Of a stretch of DNA of 64,000 nucleotides, positions 48,966 through 62,039 are shown one piece after another. The notes below the pieces were generated by a model. The model ran no database searches, had not been told where the DNA came from, and saw only the letters and a list, made by a program, of their open reading frames with translations. Each line of letters begins with the position of its first letter. Within the stretch, counting starts at the first letter, position 1. A program made the translations under genes and the position numbers. Source of the stretch: Lytechinus pictus (Eukaryota > Echinodermata > Echinoidea > Temnopleuroida > Toxopneustidae); assembly GCF_037042905.1 (NCBI RefSeq), contig NC_087254.1, positions 22,910,103 to 22,974,102 on the forward strand, given 5' to 3'.

Positions 48966-50136
48966 ACTTGTTTCCTTGCCCAAAACACTTCATAGCTTGC
49001 CATTGCACCCCCCCCCCCCCTCCAAACACAGAGGCCATCATGGTGATATCTGCTTTACATGGCGCTGTGATTGGCATAAAATGGCTTGGGCTTGATTTTC
49101 CTTCTGTTAATCGTTGTCAAGCTTGGGAAAAGTGTGGAGTAACAAGTATTAAATGAAATATGAAATGTAAACCCACTGTTCATGATAAAAACTTGTGATA
49201 AAATGCTGGAGATGTCTGAAATAAACTTTTGTTTACATTGGTATGTCCTCAGATCCAGTTGGCTCAAAAAGGTAAAGGATGTGCTTAACTAGGGTTAAAT
49301 GTTAATTTGGGTGGCAAAGTTGTTATAAAATGTTTGGATGTAATTGTTTTATTTCAAGTGGCTAAAAATGCAAAAAAAAATGCAAGAGTAATGTACCGCA
49401 CAGTCAGTTTGTTTTTGCCTTTTTCCCCTTGAAACAGCATGAATTTGAGCATTTCTGCACAACCAATTTCCACGACCTTTACACAAATTCCCAGAACTTT
49501 TTCAGAGTGTAAACTTTTTATCGATACACACTGTAGTATACTCTCCTTTATTCTATCCAATCTTCTCCTTGTTTACAATCCAAATCTCTTTTCCACTCTA
49601 TGTATCATCTCCATGTATCTATCAGGGATGCCAGCCTTTTGAATGAATTAAAGTATGTGGAGGGATGAAAAAGAGGGGTTTTGGTTGAATAGAAAAACAC
49701 ATTATTTTCAACTTTTCTTTAAGAGACATATGAATAATGCAAACTGGGGAAAGGGGTGCTTTCCATGGACCCTGCAGTGTTTATGTAAAAAGAACAAACA
49801 TAAAATACTTCAATATAGGAGCAGTTGGCATGTTTTATCATTGGTCTATTGGCTCCCCACTTAAATATTTTCAAAACTTTAGGTGTAATTCATAAGTATA
49901 TGAGAAACAAACAGTGAAACATACAACAGGAGTGTAACAAAGTGCGAAACACAAAGATTTTCCAATTTTTCCAATACCAGTGTTCTTTAATTTCTGAGCG
50001 AGTACATTTTAAGACTCACTGCATATAACCGGTACATATAACATTAGCTGCAGATTATAGATTTGTTTTAACCACACAATGCTATATTGAGGAGCAAATA
50101 ATGGCATATCTTAAAGATTACGCTACACATTTTCAC

Positions 50137-50560
50137 TTAAAGAGAAAGTTCACCCTCATATCAAGTTGGACCAAATAACAGTAGAAAAATGAGAGAATAA
50201 TGAGAATGAAGGTTTTATGAAAATATATCAAAGAATAACAGAACTTAAAAAGATTCAATTTGTGACGTCACAAGCGAGCAGCTCTGTATACATGCACATA
50301 AAATTAAATGGTTCATGATGACCCTTTTTCCCTACCTACATGTACATGCATGAAGGATCATATATTGACTGCACATGTAAAGTCATACATTATGAGAAAA
50401 AAAATAGTACATCATGGGGACCTATATTACATGACATACAAGGAAGCTTGCTCGCAATGACACCACAAATCTAACACTTCACAAAATCTAAAACTCTGTA
50501 GTGGTTTTAACTTTTCTGCTTTCGTTGAAACCAATTTCAGGGTGGACTTTGCCTATAAAA
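50137..50560. mobile_element. MITE, AAAGTTCACCCT family
   Basis: TTAAAGAGAAAGTTCACCCT on the left and CAGGGTGGACTTTGCCTATAA on the right are inverted. Related to the 5676 element. Non-coding. Confidence 0.65.
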
Positions 50561-53500
50561 TAACTTGTTGTCTTGTCTCATTACATTTCTCAGAAGAAAA
50601 AAAATGTGTTAAATAAATATTATTTGCAAAATGGCTGATAATTTCATGGTATTACTTCATATTATTTTTCCTAATTTCTAGTTGGGTTCACACTTAAAAA
50701 AAACTTGCTCACTGAAGTTGAATCCACAATAGTTTTGAGTTAGGACATCTCAAATTAAGAGACAAATGAGCAAACAAGAAGGCATGTTAACATTACCAGG
50801 GATGGATTAAAAGCCAGGATCATCCAAGTCACACTGGAGCAAAGTTTCTCCCATAGATTTTGTTGTGTGACTCGGACTGAGACACCAAGGCCAAGGCCAG
50901 CAAGACGTGGCCGAGGACAATCTCGACTCCATAACTACAGATTACCTCTTGTCATGTACATTTCACTCCAGAAAGATTAACTCTACAATAAACACATATA
51001 TGGACTTTGTTTTTCAAGGAACAGCCCAATGAACTGAAACATTTGATTTTTTCATAAATTGAGTGAGAATGCCTTTAAAGTTAGACATTGTGGCTCGCTA
51101 TTTGCTTGTGAAAACAGTAATTTCGAAGTTTCCACTAATTTGCAAAATCAGGGATTGTAGTGATTATTTAATTCCAATTATTATTATTATTATTAAATGA
51201 TAAAGTAAATAAGGGGGCAGTATGTGTGTGATGCAATTTATAATGATTTTTAAGATTCTGCATCAAATTTTAGAATCAAACCACAACATGCAGTCACATT
51301 GTCCCAAAATGGGATAGCTCCACCATTTTACATCAAAAGATATTTCCCTAAATATAAATCACAAAAAAAAAACTAAAAACAAAATGAATAAAAAAAACCT
51401 GATAATATTTCAGTGTCCATCTCAAATCGAATATTGTCACATACCCTTTATAATAAATCTGTTCATTTTAACTTCACGACACATTGCCCGGTACAAACCC
51501 ACTGGCTTACATAGCCCAGATATGCACAACTACCTGAAATTATCAAGTAGAATATATTCTGCACTATATTGGTTGCTTTTGCTACCATTGAACATGTTTA
51601 CAGTGTGAACATACGGTACATATATATCACAGTACTGAACTAACTACTGTTTACCTATCTAATTATATACATAGATACACACATAATATTCCCTGCTTAT
51701 TTTAATAGACTATAAAACACTGCCACATTTGGCTTTGTATTTCATCTGTTAATCAGAGGTAAAGAATATATCATTTTAATGCCTTTGGCTGCAGTTATAT
51801 CCATCTCATAAAATTGCTTAAAATATACATTCAGCATATTCTAACACTTAATTTTTGCAATGTTAGATTATGAGGCTCACAAGCATACAGTATACAACTT
51901 TCAGATGTTTATTTTATCAAATAAGAAGCTAGTTGGAAATTTGTATGGACTAAGAGGGATTAATTTTGAAGAAAAAAAGTGGGATTCTCACATTTGTTTC
52001 AAACTTCCGTTGTTGACCAATCAAATGCAATAAGTAATTGCACTTGTCTACATTTACAGCAAAGATAGGGAGAATGAAATTTACAACAAATTGAAGAGTT
52101 CAGCTTCAATTGCACTACAAGGTCTCTGGTACAAACCATGCCAATACCCAGAAGTGGAACTGAACCCAATATCCAAGACAGATATCTATGAATGTGAAAC
52201 ACATTTTACCTACGTTGGTATTAGTTTTCAATCCATGTGAAGAAGCTTTAAGGTCTTCATACATATTCATGAGAAGTGCACCAATATGTGAACAAAAGTT
52301 TGACATGATGTGCGAGTCGTAAATTATCGTGCCAACCTTTTCACCAGGATTATCCTTTAGAGTAAGCTTACCGAAATAATACTGTGATTCAATCAATAAT
52401 AGCAAAGCAAAATTACTTAGTAAATGTATTCCTTCATCAAAACATTTATTGTATTTGACCAGTATAGCAATTAACATCTAGACTATGAAATGCACTAAAT
52501 TTTGAAATCTGATTTACACTGTAAATGCAGAGAGTTAATAATCATTTCAATCCGTATGAGAACTTGTTCAACACAAGAAATTTAAACATCATTCAGTTCT
52601 AAATTTGAAGTTTTGTTCACAATCTGTGCAGAATTGTTTTATCTAATACAATAAGTTGCTAGGAAAGTGAATTCATAGAATAATAAGCACTTCATAAATT
52701 ATTTCTTATACTTATCTCATAAAGAAAATATTCAAAACAAAACATGCAAAACAACCATAAAAATCATAAAACTTTCAGGTGGCTAAACAAATCAAACTAA
52801 AAGAATAATAACTCGAAACAGATTGAAATATATAATCACTTTGTAAATTTACAAAAATGCTGACTTTGGGAAATAATATATAATGGGATGGGGAGGGGCG
52901 TTATTCAAAACTGTACAGAGCTTGCAAAATACAGCTAAGATACAAAGATTAATCACAAATATTTGTAAATGGCACAAAATTCTACAGGAGTCCCACATAA
53001 CAACAAATCCAAGTCTGTATTTGTAACAGCTGTCTGTAAAATCACATACCAATGTAAAAAGAGCTCAAATGTGATCAAAATCATTTGTTCAAACTATGAG
53101 TGTTTCTAATAGACTGTGGCAGCTTGATTGAAAATTAAATCCAACAGCATAAATTCCAATATGCATCTACCTATATTGGAAATATACATGTATATATTGG
53201 AAAACATCCTTCGTCAGTATTGATCTGACCAATGAGGTGATGCGTTACATGCCAAAAACATCTCAGAATTGATGTTTAATCTAATAGTACGACTTGAGTC
53301 TTTGAGAAACACCCACATGGTCATTTATTACAGCTAATTGTATATTCATATGCATATTCATTTCATTGTTGCCTTCATTGAAGGTTTCAAGATATGTGTG
53401 CATGATGCATTTATATCAATTATCATTAATAGGCTTACTAATATAATTTGAATTTCTACATGCAGTACTTGATATGTTGAAAGGAAAAGAACCATTTCTC

Positions 53501-54628
53501 TCGAGAGGTCAAAAATTTGATCACAAGAAACATCACACTTCACATTTAGAGCAAAATTTTTATATGAATGATGGAAATCTATTTACAAGACAGGCATATA
53601 AAGCTTTCATTTTTTACACATTGGCTTGAGTGGGCAAAAAAAGTTATATTTTTATTTTACACGTTATATAAATGGGTAATACCTTGTTACATTCAACATA
53701 GTGCAACTCATAAAGCAAAAACAAAGTGAAGCTTCATGAGAATTCACATTATACAAAACATAATCAGTATCAAATAGAAAAAACAAAATAATTGTGAAAA
53801 AAAAAAAAAGTAACATTCCAATGAAAAAAAAAAAAATCAAATATAAAAAGTATATTCATACTCTAGATATCTAACATGTATACATTGTACTTTACAGTGA
53901 CCAAATATACTTTAAAATTAATAAACAAAGAAAAACTCAAATACCAGTAGTTTTTCTCCTTGTAACTTTTTTAAATGATAAAATGGTGAAAAATACTGAA
54001 AAAGGATACAGCCTGACCTAAATTATACAGACATTGTTCATTTAACACCATGTCACATCGTTACGTAAAAGCAACTCACCAGTAATAAAGTTTTGAGCAT
54101 GGACAAAACTTTTCAGCAGGCAAATCACACTTGCATGTACTCCTGTGGGCAACTGCCAATGAGATACGTGCGAGATTCTGTCAATGCAAGCAACCTGTGG
54201 GTAGCAAAAATAGTCACTAGCAAGTAATGCGCAAAGCCTTTAGATGATTAAGAATGTGATTTAGCACCAAAGTTATGTCGGATGTTTGTAAAATCATACA
54301 TAACTTAACAGGTTTTTTTTATATCCCCCCCTCCCTTCCTGTACAATCAAGGTCAGACTGTATAACTACAGAAGAAAAAACAAAGTAAAAAGGTATAACT
54401 GACACATAAAAACATGTACATGTGCAGCATTGGTTTTAAATAATTGGTAAACAAAAAGAAAAAATGCCCAAATGTATGCACACTAATATTCATAATCTTA
54501 TCAAATCTGTGATGTGAGGAAGGCAACAGTCATAGTCCATGAACGCTGTCAAAGGTAATACACACACTTTTGTTTCGCTTTATATTACATATTCAATAGT
54601 GGCACACGATGTATAGGATTTTGTTTAT
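50561..54628 (-). other. Probable long 3' UTR and flank of HAPSTR1
   Basis: Four kilobases of AT-rich, largely single-copy sequence with no recognised mobile element, unlike most of the window. That pattern, lying directly downstream of the minus-strand stop, suggests a long 3' UTR. TTTATT (AATAAA on the minus strand) occurs several times, for example near 53652, 52444 and 51909. The true end is unknown. Confidence 0.4.
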
Positions 54629-57600
54629 TTATAGTAGACGTGAGCGTTTGTGCGATGGTGATCCTTCCGCTGTGGGGGCGCTGGTGGTGCTAGAACGTTT
54701 CCGTGAGTCGGGATGGCTTACAAGATCCTCTGGGAAGAGATCGTGGTTTGATGCGTGGCGTCTCCTCGATGATGAGTGGTGTGAAGAGGGTGATTGGGAA
54801 ACTCCTATATTGGCCATCGCCCCATTCAGACCTGAAATTTAATCAAGCAAGTATTAAACAAAATTAGAAATATAATCAAATTACAGATGAGTCTAACCAT
54901 ATCAAATCTCTTCGGACCTTGGAAAATCTGTTTCACTTGGGAGAAATAAGACTTTGATAAAGCAACTTGCATAATCTGGTCTGATAAATTACTCCATATT
55001 AATGGACTATATTATTCATAGGGAAAGTCAACTTAATTGCACACAAACTCAACAGCACTTTAAAAAACATTCTTGATATCGCCTAAAGATGAAGATTTGT
55101 ATACATATGGTGCTACATGTTTATCTGTTTAAAAGACTTAAAAGGGTAGCCTACTAAAAAAATATATCAGAATCATAGGTTTCTATCTAAAGCCCACACA
55201 CAAAAAAAAACAATTTTTTATAAGAGAACTTCATATCATAATGTTCTATATTGATCAATGTCAGCATAAAATTTTGAGTCGAACTTTAAAATACATGTAA
55301 GGCTGAGTAAAGTTATGCAAGAATTATTTCACTTGTACTTATCACGACCAAACATTTCTAATTAAGGTCTGATACCTTTAACAAGGTATTGATCATGTAT
55401 AAACCATACTCTAATTTGATATTATTCAACAATATTTGGTATTATTCAAAAGGTCAAATCCACCCCAGAAAAAGGTTGATTTGAATCAATAGAGAAAATT
55501 AATCAAGCATAACACTGAAAATTTCATCAAAATCGGATGTTAATTAAGAAAGTTATGCCATTTTAAAGTTTTGCTTATTTTTCACAAAACAGTTGTATGC
55601 ACAACTCAGTGACATGCAAATGAAAGAGTCGATGATGTCCATCACTCACTATTTCTTCTGTTTTTTATTGTTTGAATGATACAATATGTCAATTTTTACA
55701 GATTTGACAATAATGACCAATTTGACTAAACAAAAAATATTTAAACAATGGTGATTCCATAAATTCAGGGAGGAGTAAATCTTTAGTTTATTACACATGA
55801 CAATGAGAAAATTAAGATATTTCATATAATGATATACAAAAGAAATAGTGAGTTGGTGATGTCATCAGTCCCCTCATTTGCATTCCGAACAGGATGTGCA
55901 TATAACTGTTTCATGAAATTGAGCAAAACTTTAAAATGGCATAACTTTCTTAATTTACATCCGATAACTTTCTTATTTTTCATCCAATTTTGATGAAATT
56001 GTTAGTGTTATGCTTGTTGGATTTTTCTTATTTTAATTATATCAACTATTTATTGGGTCAGACTTGTCCTTTAAAAATTGTAGACATGATTCTAAATGTT
56101 TGTCATTGGATAAGCATACCATGCAAAGCTAGGGCATCTCTAAAGGGTTGAAGATCATCTACAGGCTCCCCTGTTCTCTGGGCTTCACGTGGCGGAGAGA
56201 GGGTGCGTGGGGATGATCTATCTGAGGGACTACGTGGTACTCCATGTGACGGCCTGATCCTGCCAGGCGGTGCCTTACCGCAGAGAAATGCTAAGAGATC
56301 CTCACGACGTATGTGTCTCCTGCGCTTCTTGACCCAGGCCACGATGTCTCTGGTGCGGCGCTGGTGCCCAATGCTAATACCTAGATCTAAACTACATTTT
56401 TGTGCATCTGTGCTTTCTGGAAAAGATAAGAATGAAGAGCAAGGACACAAGCTGATTAAGATTTTTCCATCAGGACTTTAAATTAAAAGTATACCTTCCA
56501 AGTTAACAGGGCCAAGTTTTATGGTGACATTGACATATATGTAATAATACAAATACATGTCTTTCCACAACAAGCTCTCTGGATTTCTAAAAATCAAAAT
56601 TAAATTGACAAGATCTTCTCCTGTGACATGTCAAAAATAATATAGGAAAGAGCACTTTCACAGGAATTTGCCACTTGTTCTTCACCCATTCTGTCCACAT
56701 GTACTTTCATGCCATTGGCATTTAGCCAATATATCACAAGGTGTACATTAATACTTAAATGATTAAAGTGAAATTATTTTACATGTCATAGACCTAACTC
56801 ACCTTTATACAACTGTGTGACTGATCCAGCAGCATTTTGGAAAACTAGCCAAAGAGGTATATGGATATTGCTTTGGTTAAGACGTTCTGTAAAGTCAAAA
56901 AAGAGAAAATATAAAAGAAATAACGAGCTAAAATAAGTTCTCAAATTAACCAGATTAAAGTGTAGGGGAAGGCGGGGTAAGTTGTGACACTTTTTGCATG
57001 TTAGAATTGATATGATTATTAATCTTGTAGAAATAAGTACCTTGCCTTAAAATTTAATTCTGAAATATTTTTCACCTATATACATGTATAACTTTCTACC
57101 CCCACACTGAAAGTCACTGTGGGGTAAGTTGAGCCACCTCCTGGGGTAACTTGAGCCACAAAACCTTTGTACATAATGTATAAGGGAAGAACCAGCATGT
57201 CAATCTTTTATTTAAAGTCTTTTCACTAATTCTCTATAAATACTAACATACTCTTAAGGGAAAAGAACAGTCATATATTAAAATTTGCTCCTTTCTTCCT
57301 GCATATCGATGGCTTTTCACTAACTAATTCTCTATAAATACTAAAATACTCTTAAGGGGAAAGAACAGTCATGTATTAAAATTTGCTCCTTTCTTCCTGC
57401 AAATCGATGGCTTTTTAAGGTTGTTTTTTTTAATTACATTACCATCAGAATTACCATGGATCAACTTGCCCCATGTTGGCTGGCTCAACTTTCCCCAGTA
57501 CGAACTTAATGCAATAAATTCTCATCCACACATATTTTCTCATGCATCCATCATGTAAAAGACTATGACAAGAATGAAGATCCATACCTGGACTAACAAT

Positions 57601-60325
57601 CTTGTTTTTATGTCTTTATTATATTTAAAGACGTGTGTGTGTGTAAAAAGCACTTTTCTATGTTACACCCTTTTTACTTTTTTGGCTGAAATTTGTATTT
57701 TCCCTCTAAAAAAGTACTTTTTGTTTAAAAATTGAATACAATGTGGTGGGGTTAGGGGTTATACAATGGGTCATCAATACATTACACCACCACAATGTCT
57801 GACTCATTCATTATTGGCCTGGGGTGGTGGCTCAACTTGCCCCTATGCTCAACTTACCCCACCTTCCCCTACCAACTACCAACCAGTCAAATAATGGCTA
57901 TTTGATAGAGAATATGCCTATCAATCCTCATATTTGCAAGAATTCTTTTTTTACAGGCAGAGGTACAACTACATACATGTACAAGTACATGTATACAGTT
58001 GTGCTCAAAAGTTAGCGAACCCCACCACAAAATGCACTCCCTCATGCTGAGTGTTGAATGAAGACAATGCTACAATTTTCGGCGAGCCTAGCCCTAGAGA
58101 GACAAACTTTATTGAATGCAATAAAGGGGAATGCAACCCAATTGAAAACTTGTTTTTATAAGGAAAAGAAAAATCGGACTAGTTGATAGGTGAAAGTTTG
58201 AACAATATTGGACAAACAACAAGAAAGTATTGAATTTTTAAAAGTTGTAAATATTGGTAATCACTATACCCATGGAGACTTCAAATTGGCCGCATATGGG
58301 ATGTCATAGTGATGTAAGGCAAGGACTACTCTTTCATGTACTCCAATCCATATTTTGGCTAAAATGTCATTTTTCCTGCAACTTTTATTTCAAATTATAT
58401 TTTTCTTTCATGAGGACATAAAACAATATACTACCTGTGTTATATTTAGATTACTGCCCCAGGGGAATGGTTACTTAGGAGAAAACCACAAATCCCTGAT
58501 AATAAAGTACATGGCCTATGAGAAAGTTGTCCTTGCCTCTTGTCATAGTTTACTTCCCCAGTTGCCAATTTGAAATCTACATAGTATTAGTGATCTCAAT
58601 TTTAAAACGGCTATAACTTTCTTATTGCTTGTCCGATTTCTTTCAAACTTTTAACATTCTGTTTAATTTATTTTTCTCCTTCCCAACACAACATTTTATG
58701 GCCAAGGCTGGATTCCCCTTTAAATGTCTAAAACATGGCAGAACTTGAACACTGTCTTTAAAATTCAATGTTCTTTTCTGGTGCTGGGGTTCACAGACAA
58801 GATAGACAGATAAATAATTATTATATAATGTTAATAATTATTATTTATAATCACATATCAAATTTAAGTATTTGTTAAATAATAATTTTCATCTATAAAT
58901 TGTTCTTCAAAGCGGCATTTTGTAACATCGCTAATCGAAGGTACGTCATAGCGAAGCGGTTCAAGGGTCAGACCTATTGTATGGCAGTGAGTCCAAACTT
59001 CGCGCGTGTCCATACTTCGCGGACGGTCATTATCTAAAAAACTAGCCAATATCCTCAAAATCTGACATCATCAACGTGAAAAGCGACCTAAAATTACCCT
59101 TTGGTGTAAGTTTCTTTAGGATGAGTTCAGTATTCATGAAAATATTGGCAAAAAATCTGAAAATTTGTCACCGTTAGCGCCCGTTTTGAAGAAATCTGAT
59201 ATTCTCAACAAGCATCACGATATCACCATTTTGCAAGCAGAAATCATCAACAATGTGAGTTAAATGTGGTACTAACCGATTCTATAGCATTTTGCCATCA
59301 ATCTGATATAAATATTTCACTTTTTGAGCTTGAGTTTTTGTTTAAATGTCCACAAAAACTTTGGTCCGCGAAGTTAGGTCACACCTTTTCTGAACGGTTT
59401 TCCAGCACAGCGCGCATTCGCCGATCGGAATAGAATTTTGAGATCGCGATACCGGCGAATCCCCTTGACCTACTTTATATTTTCGTCCATGATTTTATAG
59501 TTTACGATCTTGCCGTCAATGTGGTAACTATTTCTTGAATGGTTTTTGTATAAATTATGAATATTTTGTGAAAAAATTTAAGCCTGATGAATATTTTTGA
59601 AAAGTGCGCGAAGTTTGGACACCCCATCATATTTGCTTTGTTGACAAACAGATCGAGGGATCTACACGAGATCGGTCTAGTAGTAGGAAACCTTCAATTT
59701 TTAACCTTTTTATTAACCAATTTTTGAAACCTTCATACGCATTAGGCGTATGATAATGAAGGTGTAAAAATAAAGAAAATCACAAACATTTACGTGAATC
59801 GTGATTTTTATCTTAATCTTTTGATGAGTCTCTTATACATATATGGCAGGCGGTTCAAGGCTCCATGATGAACAAGTATAGATCTATGTCAAAATATCAT
59901 CATGGGGTCCTCAAGGCTACCCCCCCCCCATTCCATTATTATTTATTGGCATTAATTAAGTCAAGATAAGAATTAAGATTAAGAAGACATGATCAAGACA
60001 CAACTTCTGACTTTCTCAGTTTCTGTAAGTAACTTCGATCTGACTAAATAAATGACTAAATCACAATATCCCATTCTAAACAGACATATATATTTGTTAA
60101 TTAATGAATGAACAAACCTTTATATAAAGTTGTTACAGCACTAGCGCAGTTTTGAAAGGAATACCAAAGTTTTTCTGATGCAAACTGTTTCTCTTGCGGT
60201 AGACGTTCATCCAAATTTGGTTCTAATTCCCGATCCAATTCTTCCAGACACTGCGCCTCCCAACTGGATGAGGAAGTCCATATTTCACTTCCAGATTCAT
60301 CTCCTCGTTCGGGCCTTTCATTCAT
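54629..60325 (-). CDS. HAPSTR1: HAPSTR1 (C16orf72/TAPR1) homologue
   Basis: In mammals this small nuclear protein binds the ubiquitin ligase HUWE1 and tunes stress signalling. Model, minus strand: exons 60325-60118, 56886-56803, 56416-56120 and 54831-54629; 263 residues against 275 in human. All introns are phase 1 with GT/AG borders. Recognised blocks in order are WEAQCLEELDRE, LWYSFQNCASAVTTLYK, LWLVFQNAAGSVTQLYK, then DLGISIGHQRRTRDIVAWVK with KRRRHIRREDLLAFLCGK (the most conserved core), DLQPFRDALALHGLNGAM, and the C-terminal RKRSS plus SPSHKRSRLL that matches the family's basic tail. The start is the only ATG opening exon 1 in frame, followed by an acidic stretch. Introns 1 and 3 host several mobile elements. 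Confidence 0.93.
55448..56076. mobile_element. MITE, AAGTCCACCCC family copy 3
   Basis: AAAGGTCAAATCCACCCCAG on the left and GGTCAGACTTGTCCTTTAAA on the right are diverged inverted ends. The interior is colinear with the copies at 2313 and 27501. It lies in HAPSTR1 intron 3, 43 bp from the exon 3 donor. Confidence 0.75.
56963..57872. mobile_element. Inverted-repeat element, GGGGTAAGTTG ends
   Basis: GTAGGGGAAGGCGGGGTAAG on the left is matched by CTTACCCCACCTTCCCCTAC on the right: 20 terminal bases, all paired in inverted orientation. GGGGTAAGTTGAGCCACC and its complement recur inside, and an internal 100-bp segment is tandemly duplicated (CTCTATAAATACTA at about 57231 and 57330). No transposase frame. 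In HAPSTR1 intron 1. Confidence 0.85.
58123..58724. mobile_element. MITE, GGGGAATGCAACCC family copy 2
   Basis: AAAGGGGAATGCAACCCA on the left and GGCTGGATTCCCCTTTAA on the right are inverted. Colinear with 48393-48965. In HAPSTR1 intron 1. Confidence 0.75.
58725..60117. other. 5' part of HAPSTR1 intron 1
   Basis: AT-rich sequence containing TTCGCGnGTCCAAACTTCGCG-like words at about 58998, 59350 and 59608, some inverted. This suggests another decayed inverted-repeat element, whose ends I cannot define. No exon recognised. Confidence 0.4.
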
Positions 60326-60600
60326 GCTGTTGCTCTACCTATTGGATCATAAAAATAGTAAAAACTCTGAATTTCAGAGTAAAATCTTCGTGTAAATCTA
60401 AGTAAATCATGGGCTGTTTCCTCGACCCTCACTACGCAATTACTCCTCTGACTCTGTGCAGCGCGCAGCGCAGCTAGACGTGTGTATGTGTACCGGCCGT
60501 ATACTGCCGGTATACACGCAAAGTCTATGGCGTAACGTTAAACTGTGTTATTTACAGTGTACAAAGAAATGAGCAAAGTCGACGATATAAGGGTATGAAT
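60326..60600 (-). promoter_or_regulatory. Probable HAPSTR1 5' UTR and promoter region
   Basis: The 275 bp upstream of the start codon include a locally CG-richer block (GCGCGCAGCGCAGCTAGACG, CCGGCCGTATACTGCCGG). This stands out from the AT-rich surroundings. Position and composition are the only support; no TATA box was seen. Confidence 0.4.
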
Positions 60601-60853
60601 TCGATTTTGAAAATAGTGATTTATTGTCAAAAAATAGGTCTTGATAAATATTTATACCTAATAATTTTTTGTTTAAAATATTTTTGATGACATATTTATT
60701 TTTTGATAGACTGATTTTAAATTAAAATGATATATGTAATTTTAATATGAAAATCAGTGAATTTTTACAAAATAGAGAATTATATGTGGAACAGTAGCTA
60801 ACTTCAAATCATAGAGATAGATAACTAGCATGACTAGTACATGTAAGATCTCT

Positions 60854-61405
60854 ACACTGTAAACAAAAATAGTTGAAATTACTCAATAAAATTTGTGGCA
60901 AAAATTGCCTTAATTTTTTCAAGTATTTTGAGTTTGGCAAGAGTTTGGCAGTTTCCGAAAACCTAAAAAGAAATCTGAAATTTTCTGCAAAATGACTATC
61001 AAAGGCTGCTCTTTCTTTGATTCAACAAAAGAATAAAATAGTTAGCACACCCTTATCCAAAACAATTTCAAACACAAATAGATATGACAGTTATTAAAAA
61101 AAACACGCATTTACTTGCTCAAATGAATATTCATGCATTATTTAAATAAGGCGTTAATTGAAAAAATATAAGTACATTCAACATGATTTTATAAGTAATA
61201 ATCATTTTTGCCTAATTGAGTTAGATTTACTAAATCGAAGAAAGCTAGCAATACAAGAATTTTCTTAAATGTATATCAAACCCAAATAAATCAAATAAAT
61301 CAAGCAAATTAAAAGGGAAGTTAAAACTACTGGAAAAACGAAAAATAATTACTTACATACATTAAGTGTTAACTACTGATGATTCAGATTTTTTTTTTAC
61401 AGTGT
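60854..61405. mobile_element. ACACTGTAAA-terminus inverted-repeat element
   Basis: ACACTGTAAACAAAAA on the left and TTTTTTTTACAGTGT on the right are inverted ends enclosing 550 AT-rich bp without coding potential. Confidence 0.55.
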
Positions 61406-62039
61406 ATGCTTCAAATCAACTTGAGCATCATCAGTGCCAGTCAAATTCACTTTGGCACATAGCAAATATGAAGAACAAGTCATGATCAAAGCTGTGTCTT
61501 TAATATTGTTCGATTAATATTTTGAATTATTCAATTTGTATTTTATTATCATTAATTCGTGTGGAAGAAAACAATCAAGTCATTGATGGATCCGAGGGGA
61601 CAAGGGCCCAGGGGCACAGGCAGCTTATAGGCCGTATATATTTACCCCCTTATAGGCCTACCCCCCTTTGTGGGGCGGTTTAATGTGTTGTAATTAATAG
61701 ATTGTTAATGTATTAAAATATTGTCATCAGCAATCTTGCATCATTTTTACTGAAACAATATTGTGCAACATGTTTTAAATTTTTTTTTTTTTGCGTGGCT
61801 GCAAGAGATAAGAGATTTCAATGGCTCTTCATCTCTTACTTATTTATTTATGGATACTTCTGAATAATTACTTCTGAACGCGGGCTTAAGCTTCTGTATT
61901 CAGCTTTAGGTTGGCCGGATCGTGTCCTGTCAGCGTCAAACTTGAATTTCACTGGTGCACATCTCCAATACTATAGGCGTTAATTCCAGCCATTCTCGAA
62001 GTTTTGGACACTGGGTGCATTATTACTCCGAGGTTTTTT
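61406..62039. other. Intergenic, no gene recognised
   Basis: AT-rich sequence with no recognised exon or clear element ends. Confidence 0.35.

Noticed and set aside
54609..54842. 77-codon plus-strand frame
   Set aside because: Antisense shadow of HAPSTR1 exon 4.
56203..56481. 92-codon plus-strand frame
   Set aside because: Antisense shadow of HAPSTR1 exon 3, whose minus-strand translation matches the conserved family core.
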